A stretch of DNA of 64,000 nt, taken from the NCBI GenBank assembly GCA_029747015.1, contig JAKOGI010000185.1, positions 273,501 to 337,500 of the forward strand. The letters are read 5' to 3'. The notes beneath the pieces were generated by a model. That model was given only the letters and a program-made list of their open reading frames with translations, was not told where the DNA came from and ran no database searches. Shown one piece after another: positions 50,101 to 61,837 of the stretch. A program made the translations under genes and the position numbers. Every line of letters begins with the position of its first letter. Within the stretch, counting starts at the first letter, position 1. Origin of the DNA: Carnegiea gigantea. Taxonomy: Eukaryota; Streptophyta; Magnoliopsida; Caryophyllales; Cactaceae.

Positions 50101-52696
50101 TTTAAGTGTTCCAAAGATTCATACTTCACTATAAATCTAGTTAGCATGTCTCAGGATGCCCTGGGAAGTTTACGTCACAAAATGGCTCCTTCCGAAACAA
50201 GGGCGCTGATGATCTAGAGCAAGAAGCATGGCTATCAGTTACTAAAAATGCCATACAGAATTACATATGACATTCAACTCAGCTCTGTCCCAAGAAGCCA
50301 TAATCAAAGTCAAGCAGCGAAAACTGACAAGCAGCCTTAATCATACTTCTCCGTTCCAAATCTGACACTCTAAAGTTCTCATATACATTATTTTAGATTA
50401 TTGTCACAGAACTTTCAGATACACAAGAAATGAAGCCCTCCCTCATTCTTCCTAACTCCGACGCCATGCTTGCTTACCATCACCTATTCTCATTTGCATT
50501 CTAGATCCCGGAACGATATGCGATATAAGTAAACTTTAGGAGGGCATAGGTGATCTAAGATAGTTGAATTATCATGACTATTGAGATGCTTAAGCACCAT
50601 GGGGAAGTTAAATTTTCTTACTGACAAACGAAAGGCTTGCAAAGCAAAATTAGAAAAGGAAAGAAAGAAGTAAACAGCTATGTGTGGCAATTAGCAAAAT
50701 ACTTACATTTTTTAGGTCATCTTGCATGTTAGAGATTGTCTGTCTAACATCTGTGCAAACACTTCGTAGAAATTCACCATTTGCGTGGCGATTATACTTC
50801 AAATGACTTGTCTGAAAAAGGCAAAATCAGAGTAAACATCCATGGTTTAGCAAATACTGTGACGATAAAAAAACTCACAAATAAAAAACCAACCTTCTTA
50901 ACCTCTGAAACTGGTATGATAGTTTTTTCTTCAGCTTCTGAAATGGAACCAGTTGATCCACCATCATCCCAGCGTGGTAGCCGTGAACCGGACTATAACA
51001 ATGACCAATTGCACATAAAAAAAGAGAAAAAGAAAAAAGGCTAGCTGAATATTATCTTCAACTTCATAGGATAGCTCCATTCAAGAGAAAGGCAGTTGTA
51101 ACAAACAGTACCAGACTTATGGGAGAATCATCTGCAGTATCTGATGCACGATGCTGGCTTGACCATGTATCCCAGCTTTCCAGTAATTCTGACAGATCAG
51201 AAGCAGTTCTAACCAATTTGTTCTTCTCCCCAAATACACCGCGATTTGAATTTGAACTAATTTTATTTTTGCTTCTCGCATCTGATGAGAAAAGACTCTC
51301 CTGCTCCCTCTCCCTCTGAGCTAATAGCCAGGTTACATTGTGTCTATCCAAAAAAGATAACGGAAAAAAGAGAACAAATACGAAAGCAGCGGACAAGTAC
51401 ATAATATGGCAGTTACACTTGCAACAAGTTGACGAAATGTTAAGGTGGTTCAGTTGGAAATGCTGAAGAAGAATAGGATGACAGAAAATGAAAGAGAGGA
51501 TGAAAACTTCATGGAAAGATCATCAAAATTATTTGAATCCCTTATTTGATCAAAACTTGACGCCAAAACGATCCAATGCAACTTCTAACTTCTTCCCCAA
51601 AAAAAAAACACACACACACGAGCGCGCGCTCATGGTACATTTACGTTTCCTAAATTGCTCAATCTAAAGATATCATGATATTTCCATCAAGTCTCGTATC
51701 TCCCATCCTTTGTGCTACTCAGATAATCATCAGAATCCAGCCATTTGCTGGAAATTTGCACACAAAAAGGGCCAAGGCAAGACCAATGATCAAAGGCTCT
51801 CGTATCAATTTAACGATGAAGCCAACGTGCTTCTAGTTGATTGCCAAAACCCTACTTGTTTCATGTGCATAATACACACTTTCTTAACACATAATTTGTA
51901 AAAAATGTGTTTCGCCTTTCCTACAATTAATCATTCTATTATGCACAATGGCTACAATCAATATAGATAAATCCCTACCAAGAATTGTGATTTTGACAAC
52001 CGATAATCACTATGTATGCATAATTCCAAATCAAGACCTAGAAACAAGATTCCTGACATGAATTCTATTCCCATATTGAACCATCGAGTTAACCTCCACT
52101 GTGAAGTAACACCCAAATCAAAATTTTTGCAGTAACTAAATGACACACTTGGGTTTATCTAAACTAGAAGATTAACCAACATGAAAGTTCAACACAACCA
52201 ATAACTAAATCGTTACCTCAATGTTCCCATATCGCCCCCTGGATGGTGACCGGCGGCGCAGACCCGTATCAACTCTCGACAAGCTCCGACCAGAATTATT
52301 TCTACCACCAGTTCCAACCACAGAACAGCTTCTCACACCACCACCACTCCTCGAAACCGTCCTTCCTCTTCCACTCTCGACCCCACTCGAAATCTTAACA
52401 CTAGTTGGGTCAACTGATTTCGAAGAGATCCCGTCGAACTTCGATAACTTAACGTCCCCCTCTGCCTCAGAACGCGGCGACCCGTCAACCCAGAAGAGGG
52501 GATTGTCCCTCTTGTTCTGAAAATCCAAGCTCACATCCAATTGGGTTCTTGAAAATGCGCTCACACTTCTCGATCTCCGAATTGGGGCTTTCTGGGTCGA
52601 ATTGCTCTGCTTCGCAGATGGCACTGGCTTAGTGCTGGTGGCGGGAGTCGATGAACTGGTTCTTCTGGACGTCGATTTGAACGCCGAAGTCGCCAT
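41104..52696 (-). CDS. Plant coiled-coil protein of unknown function
   Basis: Seven exons on the minus strand, all in phase 0: 52217-52696, 51112-51315, 50894-50992, 50707-50811, 43591-43725, 42760-42927, 41104-41493; total 1581 nt, 526 aa. The N-terminal third is Ser/Arg-rich and likely disordered (STSRRTSSSTPATSTK, RRSRSVSAFSR, RRRSPSRGRYG). Then come DLSELLESWDTWSSQH, SGSRLPRWDDGGSTGS, a segment DVRQTISNMQDDLKN and a strongly charged helix CEERARKLRAELAVEEYREL that should form a coiled coil, followed by KMSKRLEEEAMAYFDECVS. The C-terminus is IESGYMLLCGGGFGLSG. I do not recognise a named family; no enzyme motif or membrane segment is visible. ATG 52696 is preferred over an in-frame upstream ATG at 52897 because the extra residues are low in conservation-like signal and lie in a probable leader. 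Intron 4 is about 7 kb. Confidence 0.82.
43450..43476 (-). other. Possible 27-nt cassette exon in intron 5 of the coiled-coil gene
   Basis: On the minus strand AATTGTCAG precedes a 27-nt segment encoding AVGRPSQSQ, followed by the donor GTCTGTC. It is phase 0 at both ends, so inclusion keeps frame between exons 5 and 6. Its 3' part and donor are a perfect 34-bp copy (43431-43464) of the end of exon 6 and its donor (42741-42774). It could be a used alternative exon, a decoy splice site or just a duplication scar. Confidence 0.4.
44809..45250. mobile_element. Non-autonomous hAT-like element in an intron
   Basis: Begins TAGGGATGTAACC and ends TTCCAGCCCTA, flanked by GGGACACG (44801-44808) and GGGACACC (45251-45258), an 8-bp duplication with one change. 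Ends are rich in CGAGCC/GGCTCG words (GAGCCAAGCCGAGC, GGCTCGGCTCGG), a type seen in many plant hAT MITEs. 442 bp, no transposase. Confidence 0.85.
47370..49250 (+). mobile_element. Decayed LINE (non-LTR retrotransposon) 3' part
   Basis: Runs antisense to the host gene. Three domains of plant LINE proteins appear in order but in different frames: the end of the reverse transcriptase region (HHKYLGAPTVIRGSKKK, LQGWKEKLLSRTGNEIL, 47371-47580), the zinc-binding RT-associated region (PLVWAFTKDGNYSVKTAYM, about 48145-48210), and an RNase H-like region (VKVNVDVAMGGGRLDG at about 48745, ending DSVAHNLARIIPPE and WVGHLVPLLL by 49180). Frameshifts and stops throughout show it is dead, and the 5' part with the endonuclease is absent. 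Exact ends and target duplication are not visible. Confidence 0.8.
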
Positions 52697-53224
52697 TTTG
52701 GGTTGAGTTGGCGAAATGGGGTTTGAGATTTGAAGGTGGGAAATCAGATGGTTTGAATTGGATGAATTGAGCACAGCGTAAATTGAATGATTTGGGTGCA
52801 AAGTTGGTGGGGAGAGATGACAATGATTGTGTTTAAAGGCGAAAGATCGGAACTTTGTCTTCCGCTCCAAAATTCTTTGCTGTGTGCCGTTAGTCAAACG
52901 AAACGATGATGCTTCATTCTCTTGCTGGTGACAAGAAACACCCTATAATTTAATAAAATGATTTTTAAACACCTTTTGCACACTCAAAAAGAAGGATGAT
53001 TTTTAAACTGGCTGCTTGGTTCTCACAGCGTGCGATGCTGAGCGTTTTTTTAAAAAAAAAATATTAAAAAAAATCCTCCAGATGGAGGAATACTATGTGC
53101 ATTAATCTAACAATAACTCGCCGAAAGTATGCAACTTGTTTCTTATACGTTCCAAGTCAAACCTAGTCTACATCTTTTTTTAGCCTTGAATCCTGTTGAA
53201 TATTCCCTCTAATTTGAAGGACAT

Positions 53225-53225
53225 C

Positions 53226-53258
<33 letters not shown>

Positions 53259-53259
53259 T
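53225..53259. repeat. AAT trinucleotide microsatellite
   Basis: About 11-12 uninterrupted AAT units. Confidence 0.95.
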
Positions 53260-55140
53260 TTAATTGGAAAAAAAAGAATTGAAGAAAGAGGAATCGACTT
53301 TAAGGGATGGTGCAAGACTTCAAGCCAATAACAAAATCAAGATTTTGTTAGTAAAATCTTGAATTTGCAATGTCTTCATTTAATGGGGTGTAGAAAAATA
53401 AAAGTGAATGATAGGCTAATAGTAGCATAGGTGACTACATGCTTTCGACTATATTGTATACATGTGTGAAACAAGCTTTTACAAATAACTTGTAAATTTC
53501 ATAGTGCAAGCATGGAAGATTGAGCAAGCTCAAAATAACTCAGAGGGAGTAAGAGCTTGAAATGAGGTGTGTACAAACCACAACCAGTGTGTTGTAATCA
53601 GTTCTTTATATGAGAGAGTGAGAGGATTTGCAACTTTTCCTTTCAAAAGTTGTATTGTATTATTACAATATTATCATAATGGATATTATCCTATTCAAGT
53701 CAGGATCGAGGACGTAAGTTTATTGAGATACTGAACCACGTAAAAATTCTTGTGTTATTTTTCTGTCTTTCTAGCATTATTTATCTGTTGGCCCTTAATC
53801 GTTTCCCAACAGATCATCCATTTTACTGAAATCGAGTTACTGTTGCCCAATAAGAGATAGAACTCTCCTATCACAAATTTTATCCATTCACAAGACTCGA
53901 ACACGAAATATTGTTTAAAAGGAACAAGTGCCAAACCACTTGAATCAACATGTATTGGTAACATAGTCTACTCCTTTAGGGGAAACTCTTGCAAGATTGT
54001 TGGTTGCATATTACATAAATGTGGTTTCCATTTCTCTTTACATGGGTTCAAACATAAAAAGGAAACCCATAACTAAAGACAAAAAAAGGGTCAACCAAAA
54101 TTAGGCCTGATCAAATTGAAGATCGGATCATAAGGGTCGGCAGAGAGGATTTTCTCAACCCTGACCCTGCCAAACTCTTATGCGGGTTAGCATATCCTCC
54201 ACCCTGACTCTAACCCTACTGGTACCCTCAGGTCATCGGGTTAAATCTGAATCTCAAACACTTCCTATATAAAAAATAAGATTTTTCACTAAATTTTCTT
54301 TTTATTATAAAGTTCAACATTAAACATCATAGAAACAATGATCAAACAATAATATAATTTGCAATTACAAGCATTCCAATGCGTAATTAGTAATTAAAAC
54401 GATTAGTTCATTAAAGCGACAACTCCAAACATTAGAGATGAAGCGTTAAAAGGTTACGAACTAGTGAGATTTGGAGAGGTGAATGAGGGGGTGAGACAAG
54501 GAGGAGCCGAGAAAGCAGAAAGCGAAAAGGTTTTGAACAAATGAACCTAAAATATCTTATTTTGATTTTAAATTGTAATTTTTTTACAAAAAGTGAGAGT
54601 CAGTAGATCGGATCAGATAATTAAAACTTCTTTTTTCCCCTAAACATATAACAATTAGAAGGTCGAACTGATACATTCTCATAACATGACCTGAAAAATC
54701 CGGGAATGATAAGCGTTATGCGTCCAACTCTGGCAAACAACCAACAAAGCTCGTAATGTCTCCACTGAGTTGGGTGTGGGAGAGGGATGATACGTAGTAT
54801 GGAGTCATTCAATCAATTGCTAAGAAAGGAAAGCAACTTCAGGCTCTTCGATAACGTTGCACCGATGATTCCCTGGAAAACTGTTTCACGTAGCTTCAAG
54901 CCTGAGAGGTAAATATAGAGATTATTACCGAATGACATCGGCTACCATGCAAGCAAGTTAGTCCCATCCATCAGCAGCAACAATTGAAGGAATCTCATGA
55001 CACAATTCCTCTTATGGGTTGGATCCTTAGCACCCGATCCATTTGAGTTCTTGTTGCTTCATCTCGACCAATGGTAGACAAAGATTGATTGAAGAAAGAG
55101 AAGGATGAAAATAAGTAGCGGAGGAAGTGTTTCATGTCGG

Positions 55141-55175
55141 AGGGGTGAGGGTGAGGGTGAGGGTGAGGGTGAGGA
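55141..55175. repeat. GGGTGA hexanucleotide repeat
   Basis: Five to six GGGTGA units. The unit differs from the plant telomere repeat (TTTAGGG), so this is not an interstitial telomere. The minus-strand frame reads as a Pro-His repeat, an artefact. Confidence 0.9.
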
Positions 55176-55369
55176 GAAGCATGAGCAGTGAAATGCCAAC
55201 AGAGAAGGATGTCATGAAATATCATTGTGCAATGCAATATTTGTCAACGTATTGCGGTGCCTTAGTGGATTGTCCATTACTTTCATTTTAAATATAATCC
55301 ATCAATAACCTTTTCCAAGTAATATTTTTTATTTTTTGATAAATATATAATGGTAATTGCCAAAAAAAC

Positions 55370-55660
55370 ACCCTTCTTCAGTGTCCACAACTACATTACA
55401 AAAAGAGTGAGTTAGGGGGCTCATAATCCTCGTCCTCGATGGCCGCCTCAATGTCACAGGAGGTCTCTCTATAGGGTGCAAACATAGCAGATTCGCAAAC
55501 GACGAGGGGGAGGAGGTTGCACAATCACCAAATTAAGCCCACAGAGGCATTAGGCCTACCAGGGACCTTCAGACACCACAACACCACCAAGATTCAAATC
55601 CTAATGAGAAATTTGAAACTCATTGCCCCATGCCATTAAGCTACAAGGCGCTTGCTATCT
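55370..55660 (-). repeat. Candidate tRNA-derived SINE
   Basis: On the minus strand the segment starts GCGCCTTGTAGCTTAATGGC, containing an A-box-like TAGCTTAATGG (one mismatch to TRGCNNAGTGG). About 30 bases later comes a weak B-box-like GATTTGAATCT. It then runs about 230 bases of unique sequence to a T/A-rich 3' end. Layout and spacing fit a tRNA-derived SINE, but the B box is poor and I could not find a target duplication. Confidence 0.35.
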
Positions 55661-57267
55661 TGGAGATATTATGGAAGCAAAGACTAAATCACTTGTACAT
55701 GGACTAACGATAGACTTCTCATTATGAAAAGGTGAAAAATATGTACGTCAACAATTGCAGATTTAAATAAAAAGTTGCTTCAAATCCATAACAAATGTCT
55801 CCTCTTCCAAGTGAATCATTGTGAGTGAATAGTTAATTATTGATAATTAAATAGATCTATCTAATAGAACCCAAATTTACTCTTTAAAATTTTGATCCTT
55901 CATATCTCATTATCTTCTAATTATACATTATTAAGTCGTAAGTTGTCATAACCTCATCCAAAATACACTCTTTTTGAGGTTTTTTTTTTTCCCTCTCTCT
56001 CTTCACACTTCAGATATATTTTGTTTGCCCGGAGTTAAGCTAGTCATGACATAATATAGATAATTTGCATTTAAAATTGATGCCTAATCTAATGTCAGTA
56101 AACTGCTTTATTGATTCATATACTGGCAGAAGTTGTAGAATGTGCAGTGTCTCTTATATCAGAAAGCATAAATAAAAATGAGCAATACACCCTCCCCAAG
56201 TAATTAAGACGACCTGGCCTGCGATTTGACCAGGCCTTTGCCTATTGGACGAGTCCAAGTTGAACTCTTGGTAAGTTCAATGCATGACCGGTTAGGCTGA
56301 ACACATGATTAGATGAGTTAACCTTGAATGTAACGCGAGCTAGCTTTAAATTCTAATATCCATACAAACCCAAAGTTTTGACTCCCATAGAGGGTTAGAC
56401 TGTGCGTACTTTAGGCGTATGATTCCAGCACAAGGCCATATATGGTCCATTGGGCTCATCTTTATTGCACAAGCACCCCTGTGAGCTCATTCAGTCGAGG
56501 ACTCTTTGAAACCTGCACAAACCCCCGCAGGCATCAAACCCTGACAAAGAGATCGGGTTCAGTGCTAGAATACAAAACCCTGACACAGAACCCACCAGCA
56601 CACGCAAAACATTCATGAGCTCTTGCACTCAACACAGTTAATATCATGATTCCATTGGAGAACAGACTAGGGAAAGGCTTCTATGACATTCGATTTCCTA
56701 AAAGATGTCAGAAATTTAGAGGGTAAACAAAATGGACAATTTGAACTCCACAAAAGGCGCAACTTAGAACTCCTATGTCTAGTTCCACAGGCTTCGAAAG
56801 AAGATATATTCAGCCAACGAGATCAGTCTCACACGAACGTTGTGGAATCCACGTTATTTGAGAATTATGAACTTACCTGTAACTCAACAGAACACCAATA
56901 AGATCCATAACAAGCCAACAAGAGATACACAAGACGCTGGCATTGGCTAAACACAGGTACGCAGATCACGAGATGGAACAGGCAAGTAATAACGAACGAC
57001 AAGAAGAATCATGAGCGACGAACCACAGGGTGAGAGAGCTAAGTCAAATGCCTAAAAGATATCCAGTGACAATGCCATAATAAGACGTTGAAATTGCGAA
57101 AAATACTCATCCAGCTTCCCAACTAAACTTAACTAACAAGGGCAGGAGCACAATTCTAGTCTCAAACGTCTTCCAGAAAACCAAAATTCATGGACAGACT
57201 GTGTCAAACACAACACTCTGTAAAATTTGTCTATCAAAACTTAAATTTAGAAACTCAAATGCAAAAA

Positions 57268-59382
57268 TTACTGAGAGACACCAAGCCACTTTGAGAAATT
57301 CTCAAACTCTGTGTAGTCAGAATCTGAGATCATAGTCTTGTAGAATGATCTCCCAGAGGCCTTGATGGCAGCAAGCTCCTCCTGATTAACATCATTAAAA
57401 ACAGGCAGCGAAAGGGACCAGTTAGAAACAGAGTGGCATAGTGAAGGACATTATACTAATTTGATCTAATAATGACCACAAAGAAATCAACTAGAACATA
57501 CAAAACTAAACTCAGAAATAACATCAACCAACTTTACCAGCACAAGCAGGGGAATCATTTAAACGAATGAAATACTTACCCAACTTAAGTTACCATCAAT
57601 ACAAAAACTCGAAACATAATCAAGACGTCACCATTTAGCTAGGGCTACCGAGAAACCAAGATAAGCCGGACAATACACACGACCGCTATTGTGAAAGCAC
57701 ACAACCAAAACTGCAAAATTTACAAGCTCAAATCTATATATGCAGATGGTTCACCTTTGGTAAATTGACGATAAATATATATGCCATGCCCAATTTAAGA
57801 GCCCACATTATTACATGAACGGATGAGAAATCTTCCAACTCCAATATAATGAGACAGACAGTGGCAGATAGCATATAACAAAAGCCAACACCATTCATAG
57901 CTCGTAAGAGTTTTTTTATACAGTCACTTTATATAATACTACTCCCCAAATAAGAGAACTCGTCAATTTCCACACTGGATTAACATACTGAAATCCAAAG
58001 CTCCACCCAACAAAGAGCCACAAATCATAGTACACAGAGTACAACCTCCATGCGTATAGGGAACATGTAACAACTTTGTCCATTCGCATATGGTCATAAA
58101 GAGTTCAATCTCACAGGACACAAAACACTGAAATAAAAATAGAAGACAAATCCCAGTATATTTGCACTAAAGTAAACCAACATCGGAGTAAATAAGCTCG
58201 TCACATAGTAAACAACATCAAAACAGAAAAAAAGAAAACAGATAACCAAGTTCAAGTTGGGTTTTTTCTTACCTTGGAGAGTTCCTTCCTCTTCTTGGCA
58301 AGCTTGTTCTCCTTAGCAGCAGCCCTCTGCTTCTCAGCCAACAAGGACATCCTCCGTGCAGCCTTGGCATAGGGGTTTAGCTTCAACATAGCATTCAAGT
58401 TTTTCAATGGGTTCTTCTTAAGCACGGCCCTCTTAACCTCCTTCTTGGTGGGTCTGACAACACTCTGAATCTCATCAGAGTTGATGATCCTAGCAAGATC
58501 ACCGTTGTGCATCTTAGGCCTAGGCAGGACGTAGTTCCTCTTCTTCTCAGAGGGCTTATCAAACGACCCATAAATCACATCAAGCTTCTCAAAAGCACTC
58601 TTAGTCCAAATCACAAACCTACCAAGATGCCCACCAGGAGCGAGCTTGAGCAAGTTCAACCGATCAACATGGCAGATATCAATCCCAGTAATGTTCCTAA
58701 AAGCCTTAACCAACTTAGCACCCTCAGTTGCATACACAATCAAAGGCCCCTTTCTGTTAATATACCTCCTGTTCCTCATCTTACCCTTTCCAGGTCGGAT
58801 CTGAACGCTGTCCTTAGCCTTCTCAACATCAGGAAGAGCCCCAATCTGCTTCAAAACCTTCAAAGCAGAGGAAGTCTTCTCAACACTCTCAACATTGTCC
58901 GAAACCACAAGAGGAAGCTCCGGAACAGTCTCGATCTTGTGACCTCTGGCCATAACGAGGGAAGGAATAGCAGTAGCAGCAATGGCGGAAACGACGGCGT
59001 ATCGTTTCTGATTGACGTTGATCTTACGGTGCCATTTGCGCCAGATCTTGGTGGGTGCAAACATGCGACCACCACGACACATGTTCCCGAAGGCACCCTG
59101 GCCGGCACGGTGGGTCCCGCCTCCGGGGACACGTGGAATACGGGAGACGGCGCGACCAGTTCCCCAGGACTCGGCGGAGGTCTGGTGGCCAGCGCGTTTC
59201 GAAACGGCGTAGGGCTGGCGGGAGTTCCTGGAGATGTTGGAGTGGACATAGGTGACGATGTCGGGGCGGAGTGGGGCTTTCATGACGTCAGGGAGCGGGG
59301 CCGTCGGAGTGGCGTCGGTGGCCATGTCGGAATCCACCGTCTGGACCGTCACCAGTGGGCGGACTGCGGCGGCGGCGGACAT
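57268..59382 (-). CDS. RPL4: Cytosolic 60S ribosomal protein L4 (uL4)
   Basis: Structural protein of the large ribosomal subunit whose long internal loop lines the peptide exit tunnel. Two exons on the minus strand, 58273-59382 and 57268-57381, give 407 aa, matching the roughly 406 aa of plant L4. Visible: [14 protein letters not shown] start, tunnel-loop region [20 protein letters not shown] and [20 protein letters not shown], then RGPLIVY-type core ([20 protein letters not shown]), [18 protein letters not shown], a Lys-rich tail [17 protein letters not shown], and the last exon [20 protein letters not shown] ending FSKWLGVSQ. The 891-bp intron lies near the 3' end at a phase-0 site. ATG 59382 gives the normal N-terminus; the frame stays open upstream but that part is leader. 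Confidence 0.97.
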
Positions 59383-59404
59383 TTTCGAGGGTGGAGGGGG
59401 AGGG

Positions 59405-59540
59405 GGATGGGAAATTAGGGTTTCGGGGGTAGGGCGGATCAGAGAGAAGTGTGGAAATGAGACGGGCGTACCATAAGAGAGGAATTTATGGGAGGGAGAA
59501 AAATGAGAGCTTATATGAGATTGGGAAAAATAGGGTTTCG
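59405..59540 (-). promoter_or_regulatory. Telo-boxes in the RPL4 promoter/leader
   Basis: AAACCCTA on the minus strand occurs twice, at 59416-59423 and 59531-59538, just upstream of the RPL4 start. Telo-boxes near the transcription start are characteristic of plant ribosomal protein and translation genes. GGCCC/GGGCT words near 59567 and 59616 may be the accompanying site II elements, though not in a perfect TGGGCY arrangement. Confidence 0.6.
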
Positions 59541-60639
59541 GAGTTTTGTGGGTTTTGATGTGTGGTGTTGGGCTCACAATCTGCCTGCGTATATTGTTTT
59601 CACTTTTGAGAGCGGGCCCGGGTCCACTCTTTCTTTTCCCTTTTGGTTCTTTTTTACATTTGGAAATGGCCTTTAAATTGTCCGAGAATAGTCGAGCCGG
59701 CAAAGTCAACGTAATTTTACCGTTTAATCTAAAAATATGTTATTTTTAATTTCAATTCAGTGTAAACTATTTTGAAGACTGATTCAAAATTAACCTTTTC
59801 ATTAAATAGATGAACCTGAATCGACCCATTATTTAGTCCTAAATTCGTGTTTGTTCATTTGGGTTGGATTTTCAAAACCCCACCCCTTCCAAATACTTAC
59901 AATTTCCTAACAATTACAGAATCAAACGTCTCTCAGCTCTTTTTTTTTTTTTTAATTTTTTTGGAGAACTTCTTTCAACTATTTCGAAATATTTTTCGTT
60001 CTCTTTCCAGTGCTTCCAATATCCAATCTCAAAAATCCAACCCAAAAAGATGGACTCTAGTAAATGAGAGTTGTTTATTCAAATCCAGTCTTCTAGCAAA
60101 CGATGTAGTAATTTTTAACATATACGTCTCATAGTGATAAGCCCACCCTCTCATGGGCTCAGTCTTGGGCTCCTAACAAAGGCTATATCTGGGTCTCAGG
60201 CCTGGGCCCAGGTCGAAAATCCAGTAGAGGATAAACTTTGAGCCTCCCCCCCCCCTCCTCCCCACCCCAACCCAAAAAAATAAGGTGACAAATATACAAT
60301 AATACATTATCATATTGGTGAAAAAACAAGTTCTAAGAAACAAAATAAAAACTCAGAATGTCTATTTCTTGGTTTCTATATTTTATTATTTGCTCTTGAA
60401 TTTTTAAGGAAAACAATCTACCCTTTTACGGTAGTACTCCTTTCTTTAATTTTCGATTCATTTCACATGATCATATTTTTGGTTATCTAACTAAATTCCA
60501 TTTTTTTTTCATCAAATAAGGTGACATCCTAATGTCTCGGTTCATCTATAAATACTTATGCATACCCAAGCATAACCCATCTACTTGCATTAACATTATT
60601 TTACATCGAGTGTGATCGAGTGCGACGCCATACGCAAAG
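59541..60639. other. Intergenic between RPL4 and the X8 gene
   Basis: AT-rich with a T-run at 59940-59953 and a GGGCTC/GGCCTGGGCC-rich patch at about 60150-60215. The last part contains the presumed promoter of the X8 gene (TATAAATACTT near 60546). No gene seen. Confidence 0.5.
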
Positions 60640-61479
60640 ATGTACAGGGCTGTCTCCTGCATCCTCCTTTCCTTCGTCCTCCTTGCCTTCACGACTCCAT
60701 CAGCTGGTTGGTGAATTTTCTTCACAATTAAATACATTTGATTTCATCAGTGTTACTTCTTGTTTTTTTTTTTTTTTTTTTTTGGGTTGGTGAGTTGCAG
60801 ATGGATGCAGTTATTGTGTGGCAAATCCTGAAGCCTCAGCTGAATTAATACAACAGAAGCTAGATTTTGCATGCGACCAAATTCCAGAGTCGTGTGCAAA
60901 AATTCAACCAGGAGGACCATGCTACGTCCCCAATAATCTCAAGAAAACAGCTTCTTATGTGTTCAATGACTGGTATCATGGGGGCTCTGAATGTGATTTT
61001 GAAGGTGCCGAGGTTCTCACTGACGAAGATCCAAGTAATTAATTTATCTTCTCTCTCTCTTCTCTTTTTCAATTTAGGTTTGATTTCATCCGTTTTTTTA
61101 TATTGTCAAGAGTCGGTTTTCTTAATTTTATAATTTATATACCACGACGAGCAAAATAGATTAATAATACAATTGGGAGTCTCTGCTGCTAAATGCCACA
61201 TATGTTCTTTTTGCACTTATCTATCATATCGTAATAGGGCCGTTTTTAATATACATGTGTTCGTGTGTCTTTTGAGAGTATGTAGTTTCAAACGCACGAT
61301 ATAAGCTATTACGATGACCCCTAAGACATAACCTTTCGGACACGGGTGCGTACATTTGATTTATGTAAAAGGACTGCAATGACCTATATGCATGCGCTAT
61401 ATTTCTGGAGTTTCCAACTAAAATGTCGCACTTTTCTCCTATGGCAGGTCATGGTGACTGCAAATTTGAGTGCCGATGA
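60640..61479 (+). CDS. Small secreted X8 (CBM43)-domain protein, Ole e 10-like
   Basis: Three exons, 60640-60706, 60801-61034 and 61448-61479, total 333 nt, 110 aa, phases consistent. Residues 1-22 are a typical signal peptide (MYRAVSCILLSFVLLAFTTP) so the protein should enter the secretory pathway and reach the cell wall. The rest is one X8 domain, a fold that binds beta-1,3-glucan (callose): CSYCVANPEAS, KLDFACDQIPESC, IQPGGPCYVPNN, KKTASYVFNDWY, ECDFEGAEVLTDEDPS, CKFECR. The usual Trp before CVA is Tyr here. There is no hydrophobic tail, so no GPI anchor as in plasmodesmata callose-binding proteins; size and layout resemble the pollen protein Ole e 10. A leader TATA-like TATAAATACTT lies near 60546. 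Confidence 0.88.
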
Positions 61480-61837
61480 TGATTAGGTTTGAACAATGGA
61501 GCCTAAGTCTCACCAATGCAAACATAAATTCCTTTTTAACTTCTATGTTTCAATCAAGAGTTCAGGAAAACAAACTACAATACAAAAAATTGATTTCTCT
61601 TGTGGCCAATCAATAAGATCCTCTCGTATGAAAGTCGTTATCCTATAAATTTAATATTTGAATTTATCGGAGCGTACTTATTTTATTATATCATATAACA
61701 GTACGTACGGAAGTACGGTCATTACCTTATGGAGGAGCTTTTAAAAAAACAAAAGAAAATGCTTAATATACATATTAGATGTTTATAAAAATTGTCATGT
61801 TAGTTAAGTAGAATATCAGAATTTCTAGTTATTATAG
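61480..61837. other. 3' flank of the X8 gene
   Basis: AT-rich DNA, probably 3' UTR at first. No other feature seen. Confidence 0.5.

Larger units (their letters stand above)
43726..50706. other. 7-kb intron 4 of the coiled-coil gene
   Basis: Large intron swollen by insertions: the hAT element at 44809-45250 and the decayed LINE at about 47370-49250. The remaining stretches (43.7-44.8, 45.3-47.3 and 49.3-50.7 kb) show no recognisable gene; a 145-codon frame at 45164-45601 starts inside the hAT element and has no family motif. A GGGGGGGG run lies near 49350. Confidence 0.6.
52697..57267. other. Intergenic region
   Basis: The first 200 bases are the leader and promoter of the minus-strand coiled-coil gene. 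The rest is AT-rich without a recognisable gene: an AAT microsatellite at 53225-53259, a GGGTGA repeat at 55141-55175, a SINE-like segment at about 55370-55660, and a stretch near 54110-54620 with GATCGGATCA words that may be a degraded transposon. The 3' UTR of RPL4 probably occupies the last 200-300 bases. Confidence 0.5.

Noticed and set aside
52697..52897. In-frame upstream start for the coiled-coil gene
   Set aside because: The added residues look like translated leader; the downstream ATG with MATSAFKSTSRR is the more usual type of start. Not fully excluded.
55141..55175. Possible interstitial telomere repeat
   Set aside because: The unit is GGGTGA, not the plant TTTAGGG repeat.
57382..58272. 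Possible intronic snoRNA in the RPL4 intron
   Set aside because: Ribosomal-protein introns sometimes host snoRNAs, but I could not find a convincing C box and D box pair with terminal stem.
58507..59418. 303-codon open frame on the plus strand
   Set aside because: Entirely antisense to the RPL4 coding exon; composition mirrors RPL4 codon use and shows no family motif.
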